Shown: positions 53,926 through 63,846 of the stretch, piece by piece | Numbering within the stretch: the first letter of the stretch is position 1 | How the letters are laid out: each line of letters begins with the position of its first letter | Assembly: GCF_021300615.1 (NCBI RefSeq) | Contig: NZ_JAJTMY010000004.1 | Span: 1-64,000, forward strand | Length of the DNA: 64,000 nucleotides | Direction: 5' to 3' | DNA from: Helicobacter anatolicus | GTDB lineage: Bacteria > Campylobacterota > Campylobacteria > Campylobacterales > Helicobacteraceae | Notes under the pieces: model-generated | Told to the model about the DNA's origin: nothing | The model's input: the letters and a program-made list of their open reading frames with translations, nothing else | Database searches by the model: none | Program-made: the position numbers and the translations under genes

Positions 53926-54798
53926 TTAATCGTCAAGTGGTTCCAAAGAATTGATAAATGCACTCAAAGCTTCAATTTGCACATCACTAAAATTTGCATA
54001 TTCAAAAGATGGCATCTTTCCAATATGACCTTTTTTACCCTTAGATAACACTTCTTTAAGGAATTCTGCAGTGCCATATTGTGTCAAATCAGCAGCTAAA
54101 CCTGCATTACCTTTTCCATCATCACCATGACAAGATGAGCAAGTCGCACTATCCCAGAGTTCTTTACCTTTCTTAAGACTTTTTGCATCAAAGTTTTCAA
54201 ATTTTAGATGAGCATTAGAAATTTCTGCCATGATATACTTTGCCAATATTTCAGAATCTTTTATATCTAATTCTATAGAAGGCATTTCACCAGCCATATA
54301 ATTTAACCCTACACTTCCATGTTTAATAGTATCCTCTATACCTTGATATTTACCCCATCTTGTAAGATTCTGTGCTTTTGCACCCATACCACTTGCATCA
54401 ATTCCATGACATTGCGAACATTTCACCAAAAAGATACCTTCCCCCATTTTTTTCTTATCTTCCATCGAAAGACTTTTCCATTTTTCTTCAAACTTTTGGT
54501 TATACTCTTGAACTTCTTCATTAAATTCGCCAATTTGAGAATATGCATTCAAAGGATAACCAAAAAACACATACCAAGCACCCCATATCATAAGTACAAT
54601 AAAGCTAATCGTCCAACCTATTGGTAAATTATTAGCAAACTCTGAAATTCCATCCCACTTATGATCTGTTAATTCTCCATCTGCCTTGCTATCACGCATC
54701 TTTTTAATATAAAAAGATGAAATCATCATTGTCAAAATTAAAATTATAATTGCAGCAATTAAAGCCATTAAATTTATATTATCACTCAACCAACCCAT
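53926..54798 (-). CDS. ccoP: cbb3-type cytochrome c oxidase subunit III (diheme)
   Basis: This 290-aa protein has N-terminal membrane helices (LMALIAAIIILILTMMI, GWTISFIVLMIWGAWYVFF) and two heme c sites: CSQCH near residue 131 and CSSCH near 219. It passes electrons from soluble cytochrome c to CcoO and CcoN. Each domain has a later Met ligand candidate (MAGEMPS, KMPSFEY). It lies 11 bp after ccoQ. Confidence 0.96.
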   Translation of the reverse strand: MGWLSDNINLMALIAAIIILILTMMISSFYIKKMRDSKADGELTDHKWDGISEFANNLPIGWTISFIVLMIWGAWYVFFGYPLNAYSQIGEFNEEVQEYNQKFEEKWKSLSMEDKKKMGEGIFLVKCSQCHGIDASGMGAKAQNLTRWGKYQGIEDTIKHGSVGLNYMAGEMPSIELDIKDSEILAKYIMAEISNAHLKFENFDAKSLKKGKELWDSATCSSCHGDDGKGNAGLAADLTQYGTAEFLKEVLSKGKKGHIGKMPSFEYANFSDVQIEALSAFINSLEPLDD

Positions 54799-54809
54799 TA
54801 CTCTTCCTT

Positions 54810-54998
54810 TTATTTTATTCTTTCCTCAATAACTTCATCATCAAGCCTATCTTTTAAAGCAAGATTTGCATAATTCTCATAATCACAAGTGCCATTTTTT
54901 TGTCTTCTATATAAACTAAAAATATAGCCATACAAAAAAATCACTAGCAAAAAAGTAATAACTACATAAGCAATACCGCGCCATACTTCTGTTTCCAT
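54810..54998 (-). CDS. ccoQ: cbb3-type oxidase subunit CcoQ
   Basis: This 62-aa protein starts METEVWRGIAYVVITF, has one membrane helix and a soluble tail with the Y-x-x-x-x-L-x-L segment (NYANLALKDRL). GGAG six bases before this ATG sets the start. CcoQ stabilises CcoP in the complex. It lies between ccoO and ccoP. Confidence 0.9.
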   Translation of the reverse strand: METEVWRGIAYVVITFLLVIFLYGYIFSLYRRQKNGTCDYENYANLALKDRLDDEVIEERIK

Positions 54999-55013
54999 GT
55001 TATACTCCAAAAA

Positions 55014-55697
55014 TTATTTTGCAATTCTTCCTTGACCAAGACTATTTAAATATGCAATCAATGCTACAATTTCTTGTACTTCACCTTTTTCAAAAGCAGC
55101 TTTCACATCTGCATTTTTCATATCTTCAACAATTTGTGCAGCTTCTTGTATATAAATTTTTCTTGCCTCATCCATATTGCCAAGTTTAATTCCATCTTCA
55201 ATATCATAAGGAACATTAAATACTTGTTTTTGTGTAAAAGCCTCTGCATATGCGGTTTCAAAATCTGCATTCTTTTTATAAAGATGTTTATAAGCAGGCA
55301 TAATAGACCCGGGAACAACACTTTCAGGATCCCACATATGATTGCTATGCCAATCCGTACTTCTACTATCTCCTACACGATGGAGATCTGGTCCCGTTCT
55401 TTTTGAACCCCATAAAAATGGTCTATCATAAGCATATTCTCCACTTAAACTATAAGCACCATAACGATCCACTTCTGCTTGAAAAGGACGAATTAATTGA
55501 GAGTGACAAGCATAACACCCCTCTTTGATATACACTTGTTTTCCTGCAGTTTCCAATACACTATAGGGTCTTAATCCCTCAATCGGTCTTGCAGATTTTG
55601 TAAAATCTGGCAATACCTCAACAATTCCTGCAACAGAAAACACCAATAAAAACGCTATCGTAAAAAAGAATGGATTTTTTTCTAACCAACTAAACAT
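55014..55697 (-). CDS. ccoO: cbb3-type cytochrome c oxidase subunit II (monoheme)
   Basis: This 227-aa protein has one N-terminal membrane helix (NPFFFTIAFLLVFSVAGIVEV), the heme c site CYACHSQLIRPFQAEVDRYG near residue 57 and the CcoO block LWGSKRTGPDLHRVGDSRSTDWHSNHMWDPESVVPGSIMP with the Met ligand. It takes electrons from CcoP to the CcoN active site. It is 10 bp after ccoN. Confidence 0.97.
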   Translation of the reverse strand: MFSWLEKNPFFFTIAFLLVFSVAGIVEVLPDFTKSARPIEGLRPYSVLETAGKQVYIKEGCYACHSQLIRPFQAEVDRYGAYSLSGEYAYDRPFLWGSKRTGPDLHRVGDSRSTDWHSNHMWDPESVVPGSIMPAYKHLYKKNADFETAYAEAFTQKQVFNVPYDIEDGIKLGNMDEARKIYIQEAAQIVEDMKNADVKAAFEKGEVQEIVALIAYLNSLGQGRIAK

Positions 55698-55707
55698 TTA
55701 TTTCTCC

Positions 55708-57180
55708 TTAAGCAGCCATTGGTGTGGCATAGTTTGGTTCACGCTGTAATGGCTTTGATGCTATGATACTCATTAAAACATTATAAATAAACATTATAAA
55801 GCCTACCAAATACATCAATCCACCAACACCTCTAATCACATAATAAGGGTGTAATTTTGTCACTGTATCAATAAACTGATAAGTAAGATTTCCATACATA
55901 TCAACATCTCTCCACATCATACCTTGCGTAATACCAGCAATCCACATGCTCGAGAAATAAAGGACAATACCAATTGTCATGATCCAAAACTGCATCTCAA
56001 TAATCTTTTTAGAATAAATTTCTTTTTTAAAGATTCTAGGAATCATGTGATAACTTGCTGCAATAATCGTAAATCCTACCCACCCCAAAACACCATCATG
56101 CACATGCCCAATAATCCAATCTGTAAAGTGTGCTAAAGCATTAACAGATTTAATAGACTGAATCGATCCTTCCAATGTTGCAAGCATATAAAAAGTTGAT
56201 GCTAAAACCAAAAATTTAATCAAAGGAGATTCTTTTAATTGATACCATTGACCACGCATTGTAAGTAACATATTAATAGCAGTTCCCCAAGAAGGTAGGA
56301 TTAAAATTACAGAAAATACCGATGCTAGAGTCTGAATCCAATCAGGAACAGTTGAAAAAATCAAGTGATGTCCACCTGCCCAAATATACACAAACATCAA
56401 ACTCCAAAAAGAAAATAAAGTCAATTTGTATGAGAAAATTGGCTGACCAGATTCTTTAGGTAAAAAGTAATAAATAATTCCAATAATTCCAGAAGTAAAG
56501 ACAAAAGCTACTGCATTATGTCCCCACCACCATTGCACCATAGCATCATTACTACCAGCATACATAGAAATAGAATGCCAAATACTTCCAGTTTGTGCAA
56601 TAAAATAAGTAGGGATGGCAAGATTATTAAAAATATAAAGTACTGCGATCGCTGTAAAGGTAGCAATAAAATACCACAATGAAATATAAATTGTTTGTTC
56701 GCGTCGCACACCCATGCTACCAAACATACTAATCCCCCACAACACCCAAACAACCACCACTAATAAATCCAATGGCCAAATTAATTCTGCATATTCTTTA
56801 GATTGTGTAAAACCTGCAAAAAGACTAATAACCGCCAAAACAAGCAAGGCAATATATGTCCAAAAATGCAACAGTCCTATAAATTTTAAAAAAGGATGTT
56901 GATAATAAGTAATTTTTAAAACTCTTTGACCCAAATAATACCATGCTGCCCAAATGCCACTTAATGTAAAGCCATAAATAACTCCATTCGTATGTAGTGG
57001 ACGCAATCTTCCAAAAATACTATATTCTCCTGCTAAATAATTTAGACTTGGGAATGCTAGTTGTAGAGCCAAAACCACACCAATTAACATACCGATAAAT
57101 CCAAATATCAACATAGAATATAAAAATAATTTTGCTATAGAATAATCATATTCCACAGGCATTTTTGCTTCTTGTTGCAT
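55708..57180 (-). CDS. ccoN: cbb3-type cytochrome c oxidase subunit I (catalytic)
   Basis: This 490-aa heme-copper oxidase subunit has twelve membrane helices. Visible metal-ligand regions are RPLHTNGVIYG, WWWGHNAVAFVFTSG, GGHHLIFS and DWIIGHVHDGVLGW. It reduces oxygen at low concentration and pumps protons. The start MQQEAKMPVEYDY is set by AAGGAG; an upstream open stretch of 13 codons is discarded. It is the first gene of the oxidase operon, which may continue to the pilin-like and PilT-like genes. Confidence 0.97.
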   Translation of the reverse strand: MQQEAKMPVEYDYSIAKLFLYSMLIFGFIGMLIGVVLALQLAFPSLNYLAGEYSIFGRLRPLHTNGVIYGFTLSGIWAAWYYLGQRVLKITYYQHPFLKFIGLLHFWTYIALLVLAVISLFAGFTQSKEYAELIWPLDLLVVVVWVLWGISMFGSMGVRREQTIYISLWYFIATFTAIAVLYIFNNLAIPTYFIAQTGSIWHSISMYAGSNDAMVQWWWGHNAVAFVFTSGIIGIIYYFLPKESGQPIFSYKLTLFSFWSLMFVYIWAGGHHLIFSTVPDWIQTLASVFSVILILPSWGTAINMLLTMRGQWYQLKESPLIKFLVLASTFYMLATLEGSIQSIKSVNALAHFTDWIIGHVHDGVLGWVGFTIIAASYHMIPRIFKKEIYSKKIIEMQFWIMTIGIVLYFSSMWIAGITQGMMWRDVDMYGNLTYQFIDTVTKLHPYYVIRGVGGLMYLVGFIMFIYNVLMSIIASKPLQREPNYATPMAA

Positions 57181-57254
57181 TGAAATCTCCTTAATTTTGC
57201 TATTTTGCATGGGTAGCATTTTAGTCTTATTTATTTTAGCAAAACCTTAAAAAT

Positions 57255-58241
57255 CTAACTTTTTTTAAAAATAATTTGATTTTTTTTTAAAATCCCCTTC
57301 TTTAGTAAAAAAAAAATTTTAGCCCTCAATCGCCTAGGAATAAGAAGTCTTCTTGCCTCATCTCTAAAAACTTTAGGCATCACACACTCTTCATTTTGGG
57401 TACTCACAAAAATAAAATCTACATTGCAGTCAATGATATATTTTTTTGCCAAAATTAGACTGTATTTTTGCTTAACAATCTCTTCACGCTGTTTAAAACT
57501 AAGCACATAGCCCATTTGCTTTAAAATAACATCAATACCATGAAGATTTTCCAATTCTTGTTTTTTTTCAAAATAAAATATATCTGCAAGCTGTAAAATT
57601 TCTTGATGATAGATTCTATTTTTTTCTTTTTGAAGATATTTAAAAGTATTTAAAATCCCTTGTTTATTTTCATTTATAAGAGAATTTGCATAAGAATGGC
57701 GAATTTTATTGCGTAAAAATTTTGTATCTCGATTGCTAGAATCTTCAAAAAATTTATAAGGTTTGACGATCTCTAAAATTTCGGCTTTACAAAGTTCTAG
57801 CATTGGACGAATAATCTTATAACCATCTCTTTTTTCCACACGCTCAAACCCTAAAATTGTATTTAATCCACTACCCTTTATCATCTGCATCAAAAACCAC
57901 TCTAAGCGATCATTTAGGTGATGACCCAAAATCAAATGATTATAATCATATCTTTTTATCAATGTTTCAAAAAAATCATAACGCACCATGCGTGCATGAT
58001 TTTCAAAATCGCTAATAATTTTTTCTGATTTATAAATATAGAGCTTTTTATTATATTTTTCTGCTAATTCTTGTGCGTACAAAACCTCAAGATAAGACTG
58101 CTTGCGTATCTGATAATCCACAATTGCCATATCAAAACATATATCTGCTTTCAACATTAAAAAAAACAATGCTGTAGAATCTGCCCCTCCTGAAAAACCT
58201 AAAAGATTCTTATGGTTTTTTAAATCACTAAAATCTATCAA
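57255..58241 (-). CDS. tilS: tRNA(Ile)-lysidine synthetase
   Basis: This 328-aa PP-loop ATPase modifies C34 of tRNA-Ile(CAU) to lysidine. It has SGGADSTALFFLML near residue 17, then DYQIRKQSYLEVLYAQELA and LGHHLNDRLEWFLMQMIKGSG. The length is close to other Campylobacterota TilS, shorter than in enterobacteria. Near the 3' end are a run of ten A (57307-57316) and nine T (57280-57288) on the plus strand. Slippage there would change only about the last 20 residues. It starts within the rimO stop (ATGA). Confidence 0.9.
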   Translation of the reverse strand: MIDFSDLKNHKNLLGFSGGADSTALFFLMLKADICFDMAIVDYQIRKQSYLEVLYAQELAEKYNKKLYIYKSEKIISDFENHARMVRYDFFETLIKRYDYNHLILGHHLNDRLEWFLMQMIKGSGLNTILGFERVEKRDGYKIIRPMLELCKAEILEIVKPYKFFEDSSNRDTKFLRNKIRHSYANSLINENKQGILNTFKYLQKEKNRIYHQEILQLADIFYFEKKQELENLHGIDVILKQMGYVLSFKQREEIVKQKYSLILAKKYIIDCNVDFIFVSTQNEECVMPKVFRDEARRLLIPRRLRAKIFFLLKKGILKKNQIIFKKS

Positions 58242-59557
58242 ATCTTTTGGGTAACTTTTGCAAAAATCATCATATTTTTTACCTCTGTGATTTCTACTTG
58301 ATAATACCCTGCCTCCAAAACTAAATCCTCTAACTCACTATCATTGATTAAAATTTCCCCATCAACTTCTGGCGCCCAAGTAAGCACTCTAGCACTATAA
58401 AAATATTCACTTACACTACTTTTCCCTTCCAAAAGTACCTCATAACGCCGCCCCACCATATCCTCGAAAATCTTTTTTTGTTGTTTTTTAATAATGTCAT
58501 CAACCTTTTTAATTCTTTGATTGATAATTTTTGTAGGAATTTTCTCTTGCATCCTATCTGCCAAAGTCCCCTCTTCAGATGAAAATGCAAAAATATTTAG
58601 ACGATCAAAAACAAAATTCTCTAAAAATTCACAAAGTTCTTGGAACTCTTCCTCGCTTTCTTGGGGATGTCCGATAATAATTGTACTTCTAACAAAACTA
58701 TTTGGTACCTCTCTCATTGCCTGCAAAAGTTCCATATGTTTTTCCTTAGAAGCACCACGCTTCATTCTTTTTAGCATTTCTGCACTCATGTGTTGTATCG
58801 GCATATCAAAATAATTTTGGAAGATTTTAGAGTTTTTTATTGCCCAAATAAGATCTATAGAAGTAGTTGTAGGATAAAGATATAAAATCCTTGCGCTACG
58901 CGCTAAGTCTTGTTGATCTATAGCATTAATTAAAGAAATCAATCCATCATTTTGCTTTTTATCTCTTAAATATGAACTAGAATCTTGAGCAATAAAAGTA
59001 AAATCTCTATACCCCTTTTGAGTCAAAATCTCTATTTCTTTCAAAATAGAATCAATACTCCTACTTTTTAATTTTCCTTTAAAACTTGGAATGGAACAAA
59101 AGCTGCAAGACTGGTTGCACCCCTCTGAAATCTTAATATAAGCATGGATATTTGACCCTGTAATCACACGATCTTTTTTTTCATCTGCCAAAAATACAGA
59201 TTCTGAAAGTAGTCCTTTTTTTTGACTAATCATCACATCAATCCGATCATAATCTCCTACGCCTGTGATAATATCAATCTCTGGAATCAATTCTTTGAGT
59301 TCTTTTTGATAGCGCTGTGTTAAACATCCGCTAGCAACAATAATAGCACCTTCTTTTTTCTCCTGTGCCATTTGTAAAATCATTGCAATACTTTCTTCTT
59401 TAGCAGACTGAATAAACCCACAAGTATTTACAATAATTACATCTGCACTTTTGGGATCATCAATAACTTCATAGTCTTTTAGTCTTCCTAACATTACTTC
59501 AGAATCCACAAGATTTTTTGTACACCCCAAAGAAACCAAATGCAAGGTCTTCTCCAT
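58238..59557 (-). CDS. rimO: Ribosomal protein S12 methylthiotransferase RimO
   Basis: This 439-aa radical-SAM enzyme adds a methylthio group to the Asp of S12. It has the N-terminal cluster-binding domain (SLGCTKNLVDSE, NTCGFIQSAKEES, SGCLTQRY) and the radical-SAM motif CNQSCSFC near residue 147. A C-terminal TRAM domain (YEVLLEGKSSVSEYFYSARVLTWAPEVDG) follows. RimO and not MiaB is indicated by this last block. It overlaps both neighbours by 1-4 bp. Confidence 0.94.
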   Translation of the reverse strand: MEKTLHLVSLGCTKNLVDSEVMLGRLKDYEVIDDPKSADVIIVNTCGFIQSAKEESIAMILQMAQEKKEGAIIVASGCLTQRYQKELKELIPEIDIITGVGDYDRIDVMISQKKGLLSESVFLADEKKDRVITGSNIHAYIKISEGCNQSCSFCSIPSFKGKLKSRSIDSILKEIEILTQKGYRDFTFIAQDSSSYLRDKKQNDGLISLINAIDQQDLARSARILYLYPTTTSIDLIWAIKNSKIFQNYFDMPIQHMSAEMLKRMKRGASKEKHMELLQAMREVPNSFVRSTIIIGHPQESEEEFQELCEFLENFVFDRLNIFAFSSEEGTLADRMQEKIPTKIINQRIKKVDDIIKKQQKKIFEDMVGRRYEVLLEGKSSVSEYFYSARVLTWAPEVDGEILINDSELEDLVLEAGYYQVEITEVKNMMIFAKVTQKI

Positions 59558-60015
59558 TATTTATTATCCTCAAGTAAATCTGTTTCCCAAAAAAAATCTA
59601 CCCACTCATTGGGTTCGCGTATAAAAAAATCAGCCTTAATTTTTGCAGTATTTTTTTGAAAAATTGTTGCTGTATAAAAAGTAGCATGTTGAAAATTTGT
59701 ACTGAGTTTATGTACCACTTCACTCAAACTCACTCCACTATCTACAATTTCATCCAAAATAATAATTTTTTTATGCTCTTCTTTAATACAAGGCATATTT
59801 TCAATAATCAATGAACTTTGCACTTTTGCATCACTATAAGACATTGCATTTAAACTATAAACTGCTCTAATATTCCACGCGAGCCCAAGCATATGACTCA
59901 TTGTCATTCCCCCTCTAGCAATACAAACAATGGCATCAGGAATACCGATTTTTTCCTCTACTTTGTATTTTAAAACCTTTAAATCTTCTAAAAAATCATG
60001 ATAAGCATAATACAT
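59557..60015 (-). CDS. gpt: Purine phosphoribosyltransferase (Gpt-like)
   Basis: This 152-aa type I phosphoribosyltransferase has the PRPP-binding motif IIILDEIVDSGVSL near residue 85 and PDAIVCIARGGMTMSH near 27. It salvages a purine base (xanthine/guanine type in H. pylori). The exact base specificity cannot be read from the sequence. The stop overlaps the rimO start (TAATG). Confidence 0.8.
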   Translation of the reverse strand: MYYAYHDFLEDLKVLKYKVEEKIGIPDAIVCIARGGMTMSHMLGLAWNIRAVYSLNAMSYSDAKVQSSLIIENMPCIKEEHKKIIILDEIVDSGVSLSEVVHKLSTNFQHATFYTATIFQKNTAKIKADFFIREPNEWVDFFWETDLLEDNK

Positions 60016-60058
60016 TAAAACAACCTTTTAAATTAAAAATGCCTATTATAGCAGGGTT

Positions 60059-62257
60059 TTAAAAATCCATACTTAAAGAAATATAATATCTTCTCCCCTC
60101 GCGAATATAATTATAGTTGTTATAGTAATTTCCATCAGAAGCTTGAACATAATCCACAAAATCCCAATTTAACAAATTATAAACTCCAAAGTTTAGTCTT
60201 AAGGTTTTATTTAAAGCATAGCTCCCACCAAGATGTAATAAAAAATAGGGTTTATAATACTTGCTAATATTAGGATTTTTTGCCAAGAATTGATCTAAAG
60301 CATTTTGATCTGATGCACTACTTCCACTTCTTCCTCCTATATAAGTTCTTAGTTGGTTAGCACGCAATTCTCCACGCAAATAAAAGGCTAAACCAAATGG
60401 CATACCATAATTTATTGCACCATTAAAAGTATGCTCTGGAATTCCAGTAAGTGGCAATCCCCTAGCAACCCCTGAAGTTTGTTCTGTATGATTATAGGTA
60501 TAAGAAAGATTAAAATCAATATGCCCATAACCAACTCCTAAAGGCTTAATACCAAAATAACTCTCCACTCCATAAGAAATTGCAGAATCTGCATTAATTG
60601 AATAAGAGCAATTTCCCGATACTGCTGAACAGGGTCCTCCTCCTGATACCGGTATTTGCACTCCATTTGCTACACTTGCAGTTTGAATCTTATCTCTAAA
60701 CTGGATAAAAAACCCTGTAATTCCCGTATCAATAAATTTATTTTCATAAGAAAGACTAGTTTCATAATTAATTGAGGACTCTGGTTTAAGATCGGGATTA
60801 CCATATGTTGGTGTTGCTCCTTGTCCTGTTAGTCCATTAATCCCCTTTGTAAGTTGAATGACTGTGGGTGTTTTATATCCCGTGGAAATACCACCTTTAA
60901 GCACTAGATTTGAATCTCTATTACCATGGCCACTTTGCAAAATATTCCATACAAGATAAGCACGAGGAGATACATGAAAACCAAAAGAAGAATTATATTC
61001 TCCACGCATTCCTAATTGCAATGCTAAATTATCTCTTAATATTGTTTCATTTTCTGCAAATAATGCTAAATTATGATGATATAAAAAAGAATCCGTAGGA
61101 ACAATTTTATCAATTAAAGATGAAAACCAATATCTTCCCCCAAGAGTAATAACACTAGATTCTGCAATATGAAATACACCACGATGCTCAAAAATTACAT
61201 CTTGTCCAAGCAATCCCCTATCCTCTCCTACAAGAGGACTTCCTGCAGGAACTGCAGAAGAAGTAATCACTCTTCCATAATTTAATGTTGAGAGGTATTG
61301 CAAGCTTGTATCTGTTTGAAAATTTTCATATTTTCCTTGATGGGCAAAAATTACATTGTTGCGCATAAAAAATACATTCTTTTTATATCCACCTCGACTT
61401 CCTATCGTTCCCAACAAAGATTGTGAATTATCATACCACTGCAAACCATGATCAAAATCAAGATAAAAATAATTTTTTGGATCCATCTGATAACCTAGCC
61501 TCATTCCAAAACTTGAATTATTGCTCTCACTAAGCCCTATAATAACATTTCTACCTGCTGCAGTATTATCACCATTATTACTTGGCACAACTTTGAGTGC
61601 AGAAGTTGGCACAGCGGCACGATATTGATCTCTAGCTCTTAAAGAAAGTGTCCATTTTTTGGCACGATCCAAAGGTCCACCTAACCACAAAGATGCACCA
61701 TAAAGATTCCCAAAAGCAGAATCTTCTTGAAATACACTATCAAGAGTAAGACTTCCACTCCAAGAATCAAGCTGTTTTCTAGTAATAACATTCACAATCC
61801 CACCAATTGCATCACTTCCATAAAGTGTTGAAGCAGGGCCTCGTATTACCTCGATTCTCTCAATAGCTGCAATGGGTGGCATAAATCCCGCAAATGCTTC
61901 TGTAAAACCATTAGGAAAACCTGCAGATGTTGTGTTTTGTCGTTTCCCATCCATCAAAATCAATGTATAACTTGCTGGCATACCACGAATAGAAATATCA
62001 TATCCCCCTGTTTTTCCAATACTTTGATCAATAGATACGCCAGGAACCAGGCTTACTGCTTCTGCCAAATCTCTCACAGGTTTGCTTTCAACTTCCTCTC
62101 TTGTTACCACAGAAATAGATGCTGGTGCGTCTTTAATATCTTGATTATAACCAGATGCCGAGGTTACAATTTTATCAAGTCGCATTTCTTTTTCTTGTGC
62201 AAGAATCAAACTTACTGACGAAGTTGCCAATAGAGTTACAAGGATTCTACTCTTCAT
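60059..62257 (-). CDS. TonB-dependent outer-membrane receptor, Fur-controlled (CirA/FepA-like)
   Basis: This 732-aa receptor has a signal peptide (MKSRILVTLLATSSVSLILA), a TonB-box region (MRLDKIVTSASGY), a plug (DLAEAVSLVPGVSIDQSIGKTGGYDISIRGMP and RIEVIRGPASTLYGSDAIGGIVNVITRK) and a barrel ending in Phe (YISLSMDF). A loop has a Cys pair (GPCSAVSGNCS). It differs clearly from the tandem receptors at 38.9-43.8 kb. A perfect Fur-box match lies 41 bp before the start. The CirA/FepA-like label is by plug similarity; the ligand is probably a ferric siderophore. Confidence 0.9.
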   Translation of the reverse strand: MKSRILVTLLATSSVSLILAQEKEMRLDKIVTSASGYNQDIKDAPASISVVTREEVESKPVRDLAEAVSLVPGVSIDQSIGKTGGYDISIRGMPASYTLILMDGKRQNTTSAGFPNGFTEAFAGFMPPIAAIERIEVIRGPASTLYGSDAIGGIVNVITRKQLDSWSGSLTLDSVFQEDSAFGNLYGASLWLGGPLDRAKKWTLSLRARDQYRAAVPTSALKVVPSNNGDNTAAGRNVIIGLSESNNSSFGMRLGYQMDPKNYFYLDFDHGLQWYDNSQSLLGTIGSRGGYKKNVFFMRNNVIFAHQGKYENFQTDTSLQYLSTLNYGRVITSSAVPAGSPLVGEDRGLLGQDVIFEHRGVFHIAESSVITLGGRYWFSSLIDKIVPTDSFLYHHNLALFAENETILRDNLALQLGMRGEYNSSFGFHVSPRAYLVWNILQSGHGNRDSNLVLKGGISTGYKTPTVIQLTKGINGLTGQGATPTYGNPDLKPESSINYETSLSYENKFIDTGITGFFIQFRDKIQTASVANGVQIPVSGGGPCSAVSGNCSYSINADSAISYGVESYFGIKPLGVGYGHIDFNLSYTYNHTEQTSGVARGLPLTGIPEHTFNGAINYGMPFGLAFYLRGELRANQLRTYIGGRSGSSASDQNALDQFLAKNPNISKYYKPYFLLHLGGSYALNKTLRLNFGVYNLLNWDFVDYVQASDGNYYNNYNYIREGRRYYISLSMDF

Positions 62258-62297
62258 ACTTTTCCTTTTTTAAAAATCATTAGACTTATTTTAAAAG

Positions 62298-62312
62298 TAA
62301 TAATTATTATTA
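62298..62312 (-). promoter_or_regulatory. Fur box upstream of the TonB receptor
   Basis: The 15-mer TAATAATTATTATTA matches the H. pylori holo-Fur consensus (TAATAATnATTATTA) at all defined positions. It is in the AT-rich promoter region of the receptor gene. Confidence 0.8.
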
Positions 62313-62448
62313 AAATAAAAACTTGTTAATAAAATGTTAATTTTTTTAAATAAAATACATATTTTCTGTATTATCTTCTGCTCTCCAAAGCTTTATTTTT
62401 ATATGTTAAAATAACAAGAATCTAAAAACCAAACAGCCAAGGCAAAAA

Positions 62449-63846
62449 ATGAAAATTTATGATTCTAAGCTCAAAAAAAAAGTAGATTTTATTCCTCTAG
62501 TGGAAAATAAAGTAAAGATTTATGTATGCGGTCCAACAGTTTATGATCAAGCACATTTAGGCCATGCAAGAAGCTCTATTGTTTTTGATCTTTTAAAGCG
62601 TACCCTTACTCTTAGTGGGTATCACACTACACTTGTCAAAAATTTTACAGACATTGATGACAAAATTATTACTAAAGCCTTACAGCAAAATATTCCTATT
62701 GAAGCCATCACAAAAACCCATATTGATTCTTATAATAGTGATATGCAAGCACTTAATGTCTTACGCCCTGACCTAGAACCTAGAGCTACACAAAGCTTAG
62801 ATGCAATTTTTGATTTTATTCAAGCACTTTTGCAAAAAGGTTATGCTTATCAAACAAAAAGTGGAGATGTTTATCTTGATGTCACTAAAGATAAAAATTA
62901 TGGCAATCTTAGCCAAAGAGGCATTGATGATGAAAATCAAAGCCGTATTAAAGATAATGAAGAAAAAAAAGATCCTAGAGATTTTGCCCTATGGAAAGCT
63001 TATAAAGGAAAAGATGATATTGGTTATGAAAGTCCCTTTGGTTTTGGGCGTCCTGGATGGCATATAGAATGCTCTGCAATGATTGATAAATATCTTGCAT
63101 ATAAAGACCAAGATTTTTGTATTGATATCCATGGTGGTGGGGCAGATCTTTTATTTCCTCACCATGAAAATGAAGCTTCCCAAACACGCTGTATGCACAA
63201 TAAAGAACTTGCAAAATATTGGCTACATAATGGTTTTGTAAATATCAATGGGGAAAAAATGAGCAAAAGCTTAGGCAATAGTTTTTTTGTTTGCGACGCA
63301 CTAAAATCCTATGATGGAGAAATTTTACGCAACTACCTACTCTCTACTCATTATCGCTCAATTTTAGATTTTAATGAAGAAGATTTATTAAGTAGCAAAA
63401 AGCGTCTTGATAAAATCTATCGCCTTAAAAAAAGGCTAATATCCACAACTCCAGAAAAAGATCATATATTTGAGGAAAAAATTCTAGAAGCAATGCAAGA
63501 TGATTTAAATATCTCCAAAGCACTAAGTACTTTAGAAGAAATGTTAAATCACTCTAATCAATGCCTTGATCAAACTCCAAAAGATAAAGCATTACACGCA
63601 AAAATTACAAGTAATCTTATTTTTGTGCAAAATCTTCTTGGAATCGGATATAAAGATAGTATAAGTTATTTTCAACTAGGGGTTTCAGAAACGCAAAGAC
63701 AAGAAATTGAAACAAAACTTAAAGAAAGACTAGAAGCCAAAGCACAAAAAAATTATGTTCTTGCAGATTCTATCCGCGATTTCTTAAATCAACAGGGAAT
63801 AAAGATTCTTGACCATAACGATGGTAGCACCTGGGAAAAAATCTAA
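62449..63846 (+). CDS. cysS: Cysteinyl-tRNA synthetase
   Basis: This 465-aa class I synthetase has the zinc-binding YVCGPTVYD, the HIGH-type motif as HLGHARS (near residue 36), GWHIECSAM, GGGADLLFPHHENE and KMSKSLGN (near 270). It charges tRNA-Cys in the cytosol. Length is normal. The 154 bp after its stop hold no gene that I can identify. Confidence 0.97.
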   Translation: MKIYDSKLKKKVDFIPLVENKVKIYVCGPTVYDQAHLGHARSSIVFDLLKRTLTLSGYHTTLVKNFTDIDDKIITKALQQNIPIEAITKTHIDSYNSDMQALNVLRPDLEPRATQSLDAIFDFIQALLQKGYAYQTKSGDVYLDVTKDKNYGNLSQRGIDDENQSRIKDNEEKKDPRDFALWKAYKGKDDIGYESPFGFGRPGWHIECSAMIDKYLAYKDQDFCIDIHGGGADLLFPHHENEASQTRCMHNKELAKYWLHNGFVNINGEKMSKSLGNSFFVCDALKSYDGEILRNYLLSTHYRSILDFNEEDLLSSKKRLDKIYRLKKRLISTTPEKDHIFEEKILEAMQDDLNISKALSTLEEMLNHSNQCLDQTPKDKALHAKITSNLIFVQNLLGIGYKDSISYFQLGVSETQRQEIETKLKERLEAKAQKNYVLADSIRDFLNQQGIKILDHNDGSTWEKI

